Source: Arthrobacter sp. MYb213
GTDB taxonomy: Bacteria > Actinomycetota > Actinomycetes > Actinomycetales > Micrococcaceae
Length of the DNA: 64,000 nucleotides
Assembly (NCBI RefSeq): GCF_002979915.1
Contig: NZ_PCQA01000001.1
Location: 124,001 to 188,000 of the forward strand
Reading direction: 5' to 3'
The notes below the pieces were generated by a model, which was not told the DNA's origin, ran no database searches, and saw only the letters and a program-made list of their open reading frames with translations. Below are positions 23,929 to 32,742 of this stretch, piece by piece. The position numbers and the translations under genes were made by a program. Each line of letters starts with the position of its first letter. Positions within the stretch are counted from its first letter, which is position 1.

Positions 23929-25532
23929 ACCTCGGGGCGGTCGTTGATCGTATTGCGACGTGGTCTTTGGGTGGGATCCATAAATTTGGGCAGGATCACC
24001 TGGGGTAGCCCACCATTGGAGATGACCTTAAGGATTCCCGCATGCACGTCGTGATGATGCGCTGTGCACAGGCAACAGCCAAGATGCACGGCGGTCGGTC
24101 CGCCAAGGGACCACCACCAAATATGGTGCAATTCGCAGTGTTCGGGCGCAACGGTGCACCCGGGCACGATACAGCCGCGATCTCTGGCCTTGATCGCCCG
24201 ACGCATATACGCCGGGAAATTTCGTTGTTGGCGTCCGATATCCAAAATTTCTCCACGACCACCGAGGACCAGTGGAATGATTTTTGCTCTGGCCAGTGCC
24301 TGACGTAGTTCGGCGGGCCGCAACGTGAAACCATGTTCGGTTACCCCGTAAGTGGTGGCCAGCCCGGTGAGTTCGGCTAAGGAAAGGTGAACCATGATGG
24401 TGGGCTGGACTACCGGAATTTCTGCTTCTTCGAGTTCCATTAGCTGCGTTGAAGCTTCAGTGTCGTGAATTTTGCGCAGCAGCTGGTTTAGCTTGTGACC
24501 ATTAACCTTCAACAACATCAACAGGGCTTGTAAACGTCGCCGGGCAACGCTTGCCTCGGTGAGCGGATTCCAGGTGGCGCTGGCTGCTTCGGCCTCGGTC
24601 ACAAAATCGGGATGTTCGGCGGTGCTGGCCGCAGATTGCTCGGCGTCTACTTGCCGGCTGGCCGCACCGGCTGCGGTGCGTGGGTTATCTCCCTGGTTGA
24701 GCAGTGACTCGAAACCGTCGGCGTCCAGCGGGATCAGCCGTACCTCATAGATGATCAGACCCTCCCTTTCACCTTTGCGATACACTCCGGCGCCGGCTTG
24801 TGGGTCCGTTACTGCGTGTTGTTCCTTGGCGGATTTGATCAGCCGGTTCAATTTTTTGGTGCGAGTTTTAGGTTCTGGCTCGGCTAGTACCTCAAGCGCT
24901 GCCTGTTCGAGCAGTTGGCCGGCTCCATTCTGGGCGCTGGCGGTGGCGGGGGAGTCGAGTTCACCGGCAGTCGGTTCGAACTTTTCTAAGCGGCGAGCGG
25001 TGCTCAGGGACTCACGCGGGTCCGGGCCGGCGGTGTTGAACCGCTTGGCAAGCGCCGTGAATTGTGCGGGGCAGCGGTTACCTTGGGCATCGAACTGGCA
25101 AATCATCAGGTGGGAGTCGTTCACCCTGCGTCGTGCTTCAAAAAAGTCCAGGTTGAGCCAGGCGGCAAGCATCTCGGCCGCGCCCTTAAAGCTGGGGCGG
25201 GAAGCGGTGAGCATCGGGGCGGCTGCCAGATCGCAGGCGTTGGACCGCAAGGCGTCAAGCTGCGTGATATCTAGTTGGTGGGCGCCGGTGGCCTCGATGA
25301 GGTGAGCGCAGTGAATTTGGGTGCGCACGGTCTCATGAGCCAGGGCCTCGGTGCCGGCGGTCAGTAGCAGTGCGGCCCGAGGATCGGACACGGAAGAAAG
25401 GTGAGTGCGAATGGCGGATTGAAGTTCTGGGGCTACCGCGGACAGGGCGATGAGCTCTGAGGTGCAAAGCTCCTGAGAGTCGGCCAAGGTTGTGTGCAGC
25501 TCGGTGAGTAGCTGCATGATCCGCGTTGTCAT
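23925..25532 (-). CDS. DUF222 / HNH endonuclease domain protein
   Basis: A 535-residue member of the large actinobacterial 13E12/DUF222 family, usually present in many chromosomal copies. The N-terminal two thirds is the helical DUF222 region (for example AWLNLDFFEARRRVNDS, NTAGPDPRESLS). The C-terminal HNH nuclease fold is at about residues 440-500, with RAIKARDRGCIVPGC, the metal-binding HHIWWWSLGG and CTAHHHDVH, so the catalytic residues look intact. The true role of the family is unsettled; mobile or genome-maintenance functions are both proposed. ATG 25532 is the likely start; the frame stays open further upstream but into low-complexity Arg/Pro sequence of the neighbouring gene end. Confidence 0.85.
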   Translation of the reverse strand: MTTRIMQLLTELHTTLADSQELCTSELIALSAVAPELQSAIRTHLSSVSDPRAALLLTAGTEALAHETVRTQIHCAHLIEATGAHQLDITQLDALRSNACDLAAAPMLTASRPSFKGAAEMLAAWLNLDFFEARRRVNDSHLMICQFDAQGNRCPAQFTALAKRFNTAGPDPRESLSTARRLEKFEPTAGELDSPATASAQNGAGQLLEQAALEVLAEPEPKTRTKKLNRLIKSAKEQHAVTDPQAGAGVYRKGEREGLIIYEVRLIPLDADGFESLLNQGDNPRTAAGAASRQVDAEQSAASTAEHPDFVTEAEAASATWNPLTEASVARRRLQALLMLLKVNGHKLNQLLRKIHDTEASTQLMELEEAEIPVVQPTIMVHLSLAELTGLATTYGVTEHGFTLRPAELRQALARAKIIPLVLGGRGEILDIGRQQRNFPAYMRRAIKARDRGCIVPGCTVAPEHCELHHIWWWSLGGPTAVHLGCCLCTAHHHDVHAGILKVISNGGLPQVILPKFMDPTQRPRRNTINDRPEV

Positions 25533-25594
25533 AAAGCCAGTGTGCACTCGGGGCCGCGGCCGGGAATTAGCTGGGCTGCCGGATGTGGATAAGC

Positions 25595-26713
25595 CTAGCG
25601 GCGGCGGATCGAACGGGTCACGGTGAAGGTTGCGTTGCGCGCCAGCTGTGTGGTGGGGCCGATGCGGCGGGTCAGTTCGCTGCGGTAGCGCAGGTGCGAG
25701 TTGAACACGCACAGTAGTTCGCCGTCATCGGCCAGGACGCGGGCGACCTCATCGAACAACTTTAATGCGATCCCTGCGTGCACGGTGTTGCCGATGTGGA
25801 ACGGCGGGTTCAAGGTGATGAGTGTAGCGCTGGCCGGTGTGTGGCGGCTGAGCCCGTCGTCCTGTACCGCGGTGATTCGCTCGGCAAGATCGTTGGCCTG
25901 CGCGGATAAGCCGGTGGAGGTCACCGCGGAGGCAGAATGATCCGAGGCGTCGACGCGTAGCTGGGGGTGGGTGAGCGCCGCGTACACACCGATGGAACCG
26001 TTGCCGCAGGCCAGATCGAGCAAGCTGGCGTGCGCGCTGAGATCAGGCAGGTTTTCCAATAACAACCGGGTGCCCGGATCTAAGCGTTGTGCCCCGAAGG
26101 TGGCGGCCCCAGCGCGCAGCGTGAATTCGGTCCCGTTGACGGTGTGGGTGGCGCTGCGTGGGTAGTCGCGGGCGGATGCTTCTGGCTGCGGGGTGCTCGC
26201 GGAAAGGACGCGCGCCTTTTGCCGGGCGAGAGAAACGTCGAGGGTGGAGAAATATTTGCTGAGCGTCTCATTCATCGCGCGGTTCATATGTTTGAGCATC
26301 CCGCCGGCATGCACGATGGCCGCAGGGTCGCACACGTCGGCGATGGCGGCGGCCTGCTCGTCGAGCACGTCTAGGCCGCGCGGCAGGCGTAGCAACACCA
26401 GCGAAGCGTCTTGCGCCACGGAATCGAGGGGGAAAAATTGTACGACGTTGACCGCGTGTGGGGCGAGAGCTTGCAGGTTGGCGGTGATCGCGCGCCGGGA
26501 AGTGAGCGAATCGGTATGCACCCGCAGCGAGGTGGCTCCGGCTGTCAGCGCGCCCAGGGTCAGCGCGCCGTAGTGGTCCCCGATGATGGACACGGTCTGT
26601 GGCCAGTGCGTGACGGTATCGAGGAGGAGTCGGTCCGCGGCGTCGTGGGCGAAGAGGTTTTGCCCCTCGACCTCGGGCCAGCGGCGTAGCTTGTTCAGCA
26701 GTTCGTGTGTCAT
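25595..26713 (-). CDS. Class I SAM methyltransferase, RsmC/RlmG-like
   Basis: A 372-residue protein with the two-domain layout of rRNA guanine-N2 methyltransferases. The C-terminal catalytic half has the SAM loop LLDLACGNGSIGVYA near residue 230 and the catalytic NPPF motif in TLNPPFHIG near residue 310, a signature of exocyclic-amine methylation. The N-terminal half is a degenerate copy used for substrate binding. Which rRNA base is modified cannot be told from the sequence. Its ATG overlaps the stop of the upstream IMPACT gene by 4 nt (ATGA), so the two are translated together. Confidence 0.85.
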   Translation of the reverse strand: MTHELLNKLRRWPEVEGQNLFAHDAADRLLLDTVTHWPQTVSIIGDHYGALTLGALTAGATSLRVHTDSLTSRRAITANLQALAPHAVNVVQFFPLDSVAQDASLVLLRLPRGLDVLDEQAAAIADVCDPAAIVHAGGMLKHMNRAMNETLSKYFSTLDVSLARQKARVLSASTPQPEASARDYPRSATHTVNGTEFTLRAGAATFGAQRLDPGTRLLLENLPDLSAHASLLDLACGNGSIGVYAALTHPQLRVDASDHSASAVTSTGLSAQANDLAERITAVQDDGLSRHTPASATLITLNPPFHIGNTVHAGIALKLFDEVARVLADDGELLCVFNSHLRYRSELTRRIGPTTQLARNATFTVTRSIRRR

Positions 26714-27381
26714 GAATCCACCCAGGTGGTGTGGCCAGCGCGGAGCATTCCGGCGCCGGAGGTGAGTGTGGCGATAAAAGTGTGCAGTTGTTCGGTGGCG
26801 GCTGGTTCGTCGTTGATGCCGATGCTCAGTACCGCGTGGGCGTCGCCCCAGTGCGTGTCGCCGAGTTGATAGCCGGCGGAGCGCAGCTCGTTTTCCCAGC
26901 GTGCGGCCCACCCATGATCGGCCGAGAGCTCAAAGAGGCGTAGCCGCTGCACGGTGCAAAGACTCGCCTTCGCTAGCGCCTGGGAGACCGAGTCCGAGTA
27001 GGCACGCACCAATCCGCCGGCGCCGAGTTTGATGCCGCCAAAGTAGCGTACGGTCACCGCGAGGATGTCGGTCAGATCCGTTCCACTGCCGGTGTCGCGT
27101 TTTGCTAGCGCCTCAAGCATCGGCAGCCCGGCGGTTCCCGAGGGCTCGCCGTCGTCGTTGGAGCGCTGGGTCATTCGATCCGGACCAAGAATGAAGGCGC
27201 TGCAATGGTGGCGGGCGTCAAAATGGGTTTTGCGTAGGGTCGCGATGTGGGCACGGGCGTCGGCCTCGGTCTGCACCCGGTATAAGTAGGTGATGAAGCG
27301 CGAACGCTTAATTTCGAGCTCATGCACCGCGTCCACACGAAGCGTCGTGTAGCTAGTCGCGGCCGAGTCGTTGGTGTTCAT
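26710..27381 (-). CDS. YigZ / IMPACT family protein
   Basis: A 223-residue protein with the UPF0029 signature: KRSRFITYLYRV, FDARHHCSAFILG, SNDDGEPSGTAGLPMLEAL and VRYFGGIKLGAGGLVRAY. The fold has an RNase-PH/EF-G domain IV-like N-terminal part and a small C-terminal domain. Function in bacteria is unclear; eukaryotic IMPACT modulates the GCN2 kinase. The start at 27381 is supported by TAAACT (complement of 27389-27394) 7 nt upstream and no Shine-Dalgarno, so the mRNA is probably leaderless. It diverges from coaE by 26 bp. Confidence 0.9.
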   Translation of the reverse strand: MNTNDSAATSYTTLRVDAVHELEIKRSRFITYLYRVQTEADARAHIATLRKTHFDARHHCSAFILGPDRMTQRSNDDGEPSGTAGLPMLEALAKRDTGSGTDLTDILAVTVRYFGGIKLGAGGLVRAYSDSVSQALAKASLCTVQRLRLFELSADHGWAARWENELRSAGYQLGDTHWGDAHAVLSIGINDEPAATEQLHTFIATLTSGAGMLRAGHTTWVDS

Positions 27382-27407
27382 CGTACTTAGTTTATAGGGT
27401 GGTAGAC
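27382..27407. promoter_or_regulatory. Back-to-back -10 elements between IMPACT gene and coaE
   Basis: The 26-bp gap holds two hexamers side by side: TAAACT for the minus strand (complement of 27389-27394) and TAGGGT for the plus strand (27395-27400). Each ends exactly 7 nt before its start codon. Polymerase could not occupy both at once. Confidence 0.65.
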
Positions 27408-27998
27408 ATGATCCATGTGGGACTGACCGGCGGCGTGGCTTCCGGCAAATCGGCAGTAGCAACACAATTAGCCAAATTGGGTGCGGTAGTCATCGACGCG
27501 GATAAGCTCGCCCGCGAGGTGGTGGCGCCCGGAACCGAAGGGTTAGCGCAGATCCGGCAGGCTTTTGGTCACCAAGTTTTGGCCTCCGATGGTTCGCTGG
27601 ACCGGGCGGCCCTCGGCGCGTTGGTCTTTAGTGATGAGGCGCAACGACTGAAGCTGAACGCAATCGTGCACCCGTTGGTACGCGCCGAGGCTAACCGTCT
27701 GCGTGCCGCCGCAAGCAGCGAGGCGGTAGTGGTCGAGGACATCCCCTTGCTCGTCGAATCAGGCCAGGCGGATCGTTTTGATTTGGTGCTGGTGGTGCAG
27801 GCGCCACATGATGAGCGGATCCGGCGGATGGTTGAAGATCGCCGGTGGAGCGTGGCCGAGGCTGAATCTCGGATGGCCGCGCAGGCCAGTGACGCGGATC
27901 GCGCGGCGATGGCCGATCATTTGTTGATGAATGATGGCACACTTGAACAGCTCCAAGCACAAGTGACCGAACTATTTGAGAAGGAATTAAACCGCTGA
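27408..27998 (+). CDS. coaE: Dephospho-CoA kinase
   Basis: Last enzyme of coenzyme A synthesis: phosphorylates the 3'-hydroxyl of dephospho-CoA. The 196-residue protein has the P-loop GLTGGVASGKSAVA at residue 5, the VIDADKLAREVV acidic motif and the VVVEDIPLLVESG segment of the CoA domain. ATG 27408 is preferred over a GTG at 27399 because TAGGGT (27395-27400) ends 7 nt upstream, consistent with a leaderless mRNA. The TGA stop shares one base with the ATG of a small membrane protein gene. Confidence 0.95.
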   Translation: MIHVGLTGGVASGKSAVATQLAKLGAVVIDADKLAREVVAPGTEGLAQIRQAFGHQVLASDGSLDRAALGALVFSDEAQRLKLNAIVHPLVRAEANRLRAAASSEAVVVEDIPLLVESGQADRFDLVLVVQAPHDERIRRMVEDRRWSVAEAESRMAAQASDADRAAMADHLLMNDGTLEQLQAQVTELFEKELNR

Positions 27999-28252
27999 TG
28001 CAGAAAATTTCGAAGTGGACGATGCTCGCCAGTTTTGCCGTGGCATTGTTGCTCTGGTTGGGCTTTGGTGGACGCACTGAATTTGTAGCCTCGGATGGTC
28101 CGTACTCGCCGGTGGTTTATATCGCCGGGTGGATTGCCTTGCTTGGATTGCTCTCGGCGACCTTGCTGACCGTGAGTTTCTTCGGCGCACAGATTCGCCG
28201 GACCGCCACGCGTAACGCGATTCGCACCGGAATGCGCTTGGGCGGCAAGTAA
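27998..28252 (+). CDS. Small membrane protein downstream of coaE
   Basis: An 84-residue protein with two clear hydrophobic segments (about 8-25 and 40-64) and a basic C-terminal tail. It overlaps the coaE stop by one base (TGATG), so it is translationally coupled. I do not recognise the family; no function is assigned. Confidence 0.75.
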   Translation: MQKISKWTMLASFAVALLLWLGFGGRTEFVASDGPYSPVVYIAGWIALLGLLSATLLTVSFFGAQIRRTATRNAIRTGMRLGGK

Positions 28253-28314
28253 TTTCACGTTCAGCAGGTACTCAGGCGTAGGCGAGTGTCGGTTGCGCTG
28301 GTTATGCTGGAATC

Positions 28315-30399
28315 ATGAGTCTTGCCCAGCCGATTAAACGTGTAGTAGCTCCCTTCGAAGTCATCAGCGATTATGTTCCGGCGGGGGACCAACCCACGGC
28401 GATTAAAGAGCTGACCGAACGGATCAACGGCGGCGAAAAAGATATTGTGCTGCTCGGCGCTACGGGCACCGGTAAGTCCGCTACCACCGCCTGGCTGATC
28501 GAGCAGGTGCAACGCCCCACGTTGGTGCTGGTGCAAAATAAGACCCTCGCCGCACAGCTAGCCAATGAGTTTCGCGAGCTGATGCCAAATAACGCGATCG
28601 AATACTTCGTGTCTTACTACGACTACTACCAGCCCGAAGCGTATGTGGCACAGACCGATACCTTTATCGAGAAGGATTCCTCGGTCAACGAAGAGGTGGA
28701 GCGGCTACGCCACTCGGCGACCAATGCGTTGCTCACCCGCAGAGATGTGATCGTGGTGGCAACGGTCTCGTGCATTTATGGTTTGGGTACGCCGGAAGAA
28801 TATGTGGCCGGCATGGTGACCGTGCGCCAGGGCGAAGAATTAAACCGCGATGCGATGTTGCGCCAGTTCGTGAACATGCAGTACACACGCAACGATATGG
28901 ACTTCCATCGCGGAACCTTCCGGGTCCGTGGGGATACCGTGGAGATCATCCCGATGTACGAGGAGCAGGCGCTACGCATCGAGTTTTTCGGTGACGAAGT
29001 GGAAGCGATCTACACCCTGCACCCGGTGACCGGTGAGGTGATCCGCGAAGAAACCGAGATGTACATCTTCCCGGCCAGCCACTATGTTGCCGGTGCCGAG
29101 CGCATGCACAAGGCGATTAAAACCATCGAAGATGAGCTGGCTGCTCGACTCAAAGAACTTGAATCGCAAAATAAGCTTGTCGAAGCCCAGCGGTTGCGCA
29201 TGCGCACCACCTATGACCTGGAAATGATGGAGCAGATGGGCTTCTGCAACGGCATCGAAAACTATTCACGGCATATCGACGGGCGCGAATCGGGCAGTGC
29301 GCCACACTGCTTGCTAGATTATTTCCCCGATGATTTCTTGATGGTCATCGACGAGTCCCATGTCACCGTGCCGCAAATTGGTGCGATGTATGAGGGTGAT
29401 ATGTCGCGTAAGCGTACCTTGGTGGAACACGGCTTCCGTCTGCCTTCGGCCATGGATAACCGGCCCTTGAAGTGGGACGAGTTCTTGGAACGCATCGGGC
29501 AGACCGTGTATCTTTCGGCGACCCCGGGCAAATATGAGCTGGGCAAGGCCGATGGTTTTGTGGAGCAGATTATCCGTCCAACAGGACTGATCGACCCAGA
29601 AATCATCGTGAAGCCAACCAAGGGTCAAATTGATGACCTGCTCGATGAGATCCGCGTGCGTGTAGAACGTAATGAGCGCGTATTGGTTACCACGCTGACC
29701 AAACGAATGGCAGAGGATCTGACCGACTACCTCACCGAACATCAGGTCCGCGTGCAATACCTGCACTCGGACGTTGATACGATCCGCCGTGTGGAGTTGC
29801 TGCGTGAATTGCGTATGGGCTCCTATGACGTGTTGGTAGGAATTAACCTGCTGCGTGAGGGACTGGACTTGCCGGAGGTGTCCTTGGTCGCGATTCTGGA
29901 TGCCGATAAGCAGGGGTTCTTGCGTTCGGCGACCTCGCTGATTCAGACCATTGGCCGTGCTGCACGTAACGTATCGGGCCAGGTGATCATGTATGCGGAT
30001 AAGATCACCGATGCCATGGACAAGGCCATTGATGAGACCAACCGTCGCCGCGAAATCCAGCGGGCACATAATACGAAGCACGGTATCGATCCGACCCCAT
30101 TGCGCAAGAAGATTGCCGATATCACCGATCAGCTGGCCCGCGAGGATGCAGACACGCAAGAGCTGCTGAACAACAATCGGCTGGCCAAGGACGCAAAGCG
30201 CACGAAGTCCTCGAAGATTCGTCAGGACGGTTTGGCAGCCGCGCCGGCAGAGGATCTATTGGGTCAGATTGAAGAAATGACCGCTCAGATGCATGCCGCC
30301 GCCGGGGAACTGCAGTTCGAACTGGCTGCGCGTATTCGCGACGAGGTGGGCGAGCTCAAGAAAGAACTGCGTCAAATGAAGGATGCTGGCCACGCGTAA
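28315..30399 (+). CDS. uvrB: Excinuclease ABC subunit B
   Basis: Damage-verifying helicase of nucleotide excision repair that receives DNA from UvrA and recruits UvrC. The 694-residue protein shows the Walker [16 protein letters not shown] near residue 50, the beta-hairpin [11 protein letters not shown] that is inserted into the duplex, [13 protein letters not shown] (Walker B), helicase motif [17 protein letters not shown] (motif VI) and the C-terminal UVR domain that contacts UvrC. TATGCT (28303-28308) ends 6 nt before the ATG and there is no Shine-Dalgarno, so the transcript is probably leaderless. uvrA and uvrC lie 12-17 kb downstream on the same strand. Confidence 0.97.
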   Translation: MSLAQPIKRVVAPFEVISDYVPAGDQPTAIKELTERINGGEKDIVLLGATGTGKSATTAWLIEQVQRPTLVLVQNKTLAAQLANEFRELMPNNAIEYFVSYYDYYQPEAYVAQTDTFIEKDSSVNEEVERLRHSATNALLTRRDVIVVATVSCIYGLGTPEEYVAGMVTVRQGEELNRDAMLRQFVNMQYTRNDMDFHRGTFRVRGDTVEIIPMYEEQALRIEFFGDEVEAIYTLHPVTGEVIREETEMYIFPASHYVAGAERMHKAIKTIEDELAARLKELESQNKLVEAQRLRMRTTYDLEMMEQMGFCNGIENYSRHIDGRESGSAPHCLLDYFPDDFLMVIDESHVTVPQIGAMYEGDMSRKRTLVEHGFRLPSAMDNRPLKWDEFLERIGQTVYLSATPGKYELGKADGFVEQIIRPTGLIDPEIIVKPTKGQIDDLLDEIRVRVERNERVLVTTLTKRMAEDLTDYLTEHQVRVQYLHSDVDTIRRVELLRELRMGSYDVLVGINLLREGLDLPEVSLVAILDADKQGFLRSATSLIQTIGRAARNVSGQVIMYADKITDAMDKAIDETNRRREIQRAHNTKHGIDPTPLRKKIADITDQLAREDADTQELLNNNRLAKDAKRTKSSKIRQDGLAAAPAEDLLGQIEEMTAQMHAAAGELQFELAARIRDEVGELKKELRQMKDAGHA

Positions 30400-30542
30400 C
30401 ATGATGTTAACTTCGGCTAACTAACCGCTGTTTGATAAGTAGTTATACCGTCTTTTTAGGCTCGTAGAGTGGAATTGGAAGTGCGTGATGGTACTTATCA
30501 CGCGTCATGAGTAAAGCTTGTACGCTAGACTTAACTCTCGTA

Positions 30543-30686
30543 CGTAGGGGAGTATCCCAAATGCTGTGAACGTCAACACGCGAACCATCGAAGTTTCGCC
30601 GGGCACAGCAGCCGAACAAGATCTAGTTCTTGACGGCGGAGAGACTTGCGAATCTTTGTCCTAACCTTACGACGGAAGGCTACTCC
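30543..30686 (+). promoter_or_regulatory. yybP-ykoY-type (manganese) riboswitch upstream of terC
   Basis: The 290-nt gap between uvrB and terC carries the landmarks of this class: GGGGAGTA (30547-30554) at the 5' side, the CGTCAACACG element (30571-30580), a CGCCGGGCA segment (30598-30605), GAGAGACTTGC (30640-30650) and a closing P1 strand CCTTACG (30665-30671) pairing with CGTAGG at 30543. These aptamers sense Mn(II) and often control TerC or MntP exporters. TACTCC (30681-30686), just before the ATG, is complementary to GGAGTA inside the aptamer, so aptamer folding could free the GGAAGG Shine-Dalgarno region. Class assignment is by motif recall, not covariance search. A TAGACT -10 lies at 30526-30531. 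Confidence 0.75.
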
Positions 30687-30689
30687 TTT

Positions 30690-31748
30690 ATGGGTACTTC
30701 AGGGTTAACACTCCAATTTGAAATCATTGCCTTGGTAGCGCTCTGCGTTGTCTTGCTGCTCGATTTGCTCTATGTGGTCAAGCGACCGCACGAACCATCG
30801 ATGAAGGAAGCCGGACTTTTTGTTGGCTTCTACATCGCACTTGCAATAATCTTCGGTGGAATTGTCTGGTGGCAGGCAGGTTCCCAGCTTGGTCAGGAAT
30901 TCTACGCCGGCTGGATTACCGAATACTCGTTGTCGATTGACAACCTCTTTGTCTTTATTATCATCATGACCCGCTTTGCTGTGCCACGTAAGTACCAGCA
31001 AGAGGTGCTGATGTTCGGCATTATCATCGCGCTGGTGCTACGTGCAATCTTCATTATTGCCGGTGCAGCGATGATCGAACACTTCTCTTGGGTGTTCTAC
31101 ATCTTCGGTGCGTTCTTGCTCTGGACCGCTTGGCACCAGCTGAAGGATGACGACGACGAAGATAAAGACAGTGATAGCGGGATCGTCAAGAAGCTGACCA
31201 GCAAGATGCCATTTGCCAAGGAATACGACGGCAACAAGCTACGTACCGTAGTGGATGGCAAGAAGCTTTTCACCCCGATGGTGATGGTTTTCATTACTAT
31301 CGGCATGACCGACCTGCTGTTCGCAGTGGACTCGATCCCGGCGATCTTTGGTCTGACCAACTCGGCGTTTATTGTCTTCACCGCGAATATCTTCGCGTTG
31401 ATGGGTCTGCGTCAGCTGTACTTCTTGCTCGGCGGGTTGATGAACCGTTTGGTCTTCCTGAAGCACGCACTGAGCTTCATCTTGGCGTTCATTGGCGTCA
31501 AACTGGTTCTTCACGCACTGCACACTAACGAGCTACCATTCGTCAATGGTGGTGAAGGCTTTGCATGGGCTCCAGTGATCCCAACCAACGTCTCGCTGAT
31601 TGTTATTCTGGCGACCATCGTGATCGCTACGGTCTTGTCGCTGTGGACCCCACTGGGTCGCAACGCGGCAGCGAAGGCCGAAGCAGCAGAGGCTGAAAAG
31701 GCAGCTGCTAAGGCTTCAATCGAAGGCGAGCAGGAGTCGGGTAAGTAA
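30690..31748 (+). CDS. TerC-family integral membrane protein
   Basis: A 352-residue multi-pass membrane protein of the TerC/Alx family, implicated in Mn(II) export and in metal loading of secreted proteins. Family features include EYSLSIDNLFVF near residue 90 and VDSIPAIFGLT near residue 225, acidic residues inside membrane segments, with eight or nine predicted passes. A central charged loop (DDDDEDKDSDSG) and an Ala/Glu/Lys tail are cytoplasmic. ATG 30690 follows GGAAGG after the riboswitch; the upstream part of the open frame is riboswitch sequence and is excluded. A strong terminator follows. Confidence 0.92.
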   Translation: MGTSGLTLQFEIIALVALCVVLLLDLLYVVKRPHEPSMKEAGLFVGFYIALAIIFGGIVWWQAGSQLGQEFYAGWITEYSLSIDNLFVFIIIMTRFAVPRKYQQEVLMFGIIIALVLRAIFIIAGAAMIEHFSWVFYIFGAFLLWTAWHQLKDDDDEDKDSDSGIVKKLTSKMPFAKEYDGNKLRTVVDGKKLFTPMVMVFITIGMTDLLFAVDSIPAIFGLTNSAFIVFTANIFALMGLRQLYFLLGGLMNRLVFLKHALSFILAFIGVKLVLHALHTNELPFVNGGEGFAWAPVIPTNVSLIVILATIVIATVLSLWTPLGRNAAAKAEAAEAEKAAAKASIEGEQESGK

Positions 31749-31767
31749 CCGAAACCAAGCTACAAAG

Positions 31768-31814
31768 AATACCCGCCGCAGCTGCTTACCCAAGCAGCTG
31801 CGGCGGGTATTTTT
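31768..31814 (+). terminator. Intrinsic terminator of terC
   Basis: A perfect 20-bp stem (31768-31787 with 31792-31811), loop ACCC, ending in five T residues. Confidence 0.93.
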
Positions 31815-31819
31815 CTGTG

Positions 31820-31872
31820 TTAAATAAGTCTGGAGCGTGACTCGCCGATGCGGCTGAATCACGCTCCAGACT
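31820..31872 (-). terminator. Terminator for the minus-strand gene at 31887-32558
   Basis: A 14-bp stem (31827-31840 with 31859-31872) and 18-nt loop; on the minus strand it runs into TTATTTA. It stands tail to tail with the terC terminator. Confidence 0.75.
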
Positions 31873-31886
31873 GCTGTAAGCGGGTA

Positions 31887-32558
31887 CTAGTTCGTCGGGG
31901 TGAGGATGATGCGCAGCGGTGCGAGCAGTGCTTCTTCCTCGGCTGGCAGGCCGAAGGTCTCGGCCAGCATCACGATGAACGCCCCACCCATGGTTGGGTG
32001 CAACATGTGGTGGTTGGTGTAGACCAACGGGATCTCATCTTCGTCCTCGTCGGGGTCCACCTCGTAGGCTTCGGTGTCGATTGGACGTGCCAGCACCAAG
32101 TGATCGCCATTTTCTACGAACAGTAGCTCATAGCGGTAACCATCTTCGTAGAGCAGAATGCTGTTTGGCTTGTCCGAAGGACCGAAGTATTCGGGGTTTT
32201 CGGCAACGAATGGCAGTTCGGAAACTTCTTGCCAATTGACCGCCAGGTTCACGAAGTCGGTGAGTCGCTCGGCAAAGTCCTCGGCGGTGAGCTGGTACTC
32301 AGGGTCGAAGGTGTATACCGGTTCAAAATCGGCGTCCGAATCGTCTAACGCTGGGGTGGTGACAAAGAATGCCTCGCCATGGAGCACGAGTGCGAAGTCG
32401 ATGTCAGATTCTACAAATTTGTAGACCAGTCCATCTTCATCGGCGCGGTCTAAAGCAATGTTGTATGGCACGTGGGCGGCTGCGATGACGCCGTCCAACT
32501 CTTCGACCTTCGAGACCAGATCGGCTGGAACATCGACACCATTAATACTGTTTCCCAT
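31887..32558 (-). CDS. Hypothetical acidic cytoplasmic protein
   Basis: A 223-residue protein of unknown function, strongly acidic, without signal peptide or membrane segment. An Asp/Glu cluster lies near residue 165 (EVDPDEDEDEIP). The sequence looks like a folded domain with many aromatic strands (LLYEDGYRYELLFVENGDHLVLARP). ATG 32558 is chosen because AAAGGA precedes it by 6 nt. It is flanked by its own terminator and a 180-nt gap, so it is monocistronic. I do not recognise a family. Confidence 0.75.
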   Translation of the reverse strand: MGNSINGVDVPADLVSKVEELDGVIAAAHVPYNIALDRADEDGLVYKFVESDIDFALVLHGEAFFVTTPALDDSDADFEPVYTFDPEYQLTAEDFAERLTDFVNLAVNWQEVSELPFVAENPEYFGPSDKPNSILLYEDGYRYELLFVENGDHLVLARPIDTEAYEVDPDEDEDEIPLVYTNHHMLHPTMGGAFIVMLAETFGLPAEEEALLAPLRIILTPTN

Positions 32559-32664
32559 AGTGTTCCTTTCGATCTTTATGACGGGCAAGATGCCCTTATG
32601 CGAAACCTAGCACGGTGGTAGTGGCAATGTGTGACAAGCCACTCCGTGCGCTTGGTCTGACGCG

Positions 32665-32702
32665 AAGCAAGAACGGAGAGGTTGCCCTCTCGGCCCTTGC
32701 TT
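32665..32702. other. Nested hairpin in the gap below the S33 peptidase gene
   Basis: AAGCAAG (32665-32671) pairs with CTTGCTT (32696-32702) around an inner GAGAGG/CCTCTC stem. No T-run follows on either strand. It may act as a 3' end element for the minus-strand peptidase transcript. Confidence 0.4.
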
Positions 32703-32742
32703 GTGTGCCAGTCTAACCATGTGCTGGCACCTGCGATAGCCA

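Noticed and set aside
23166-25305. Several plus- and minus-strand frames over the membrane protein and DUF222/HNH genes
   Set aside because: They overlap well-supported coding sequence and show no motifs.
25533-25712. Upstream extension of the DUF222/HNH gene
   Set aside because: It reads Arg/Pro-rich sequence through the intergenic space and into the end of the methyltransferase gene, and the family start is near 25532.
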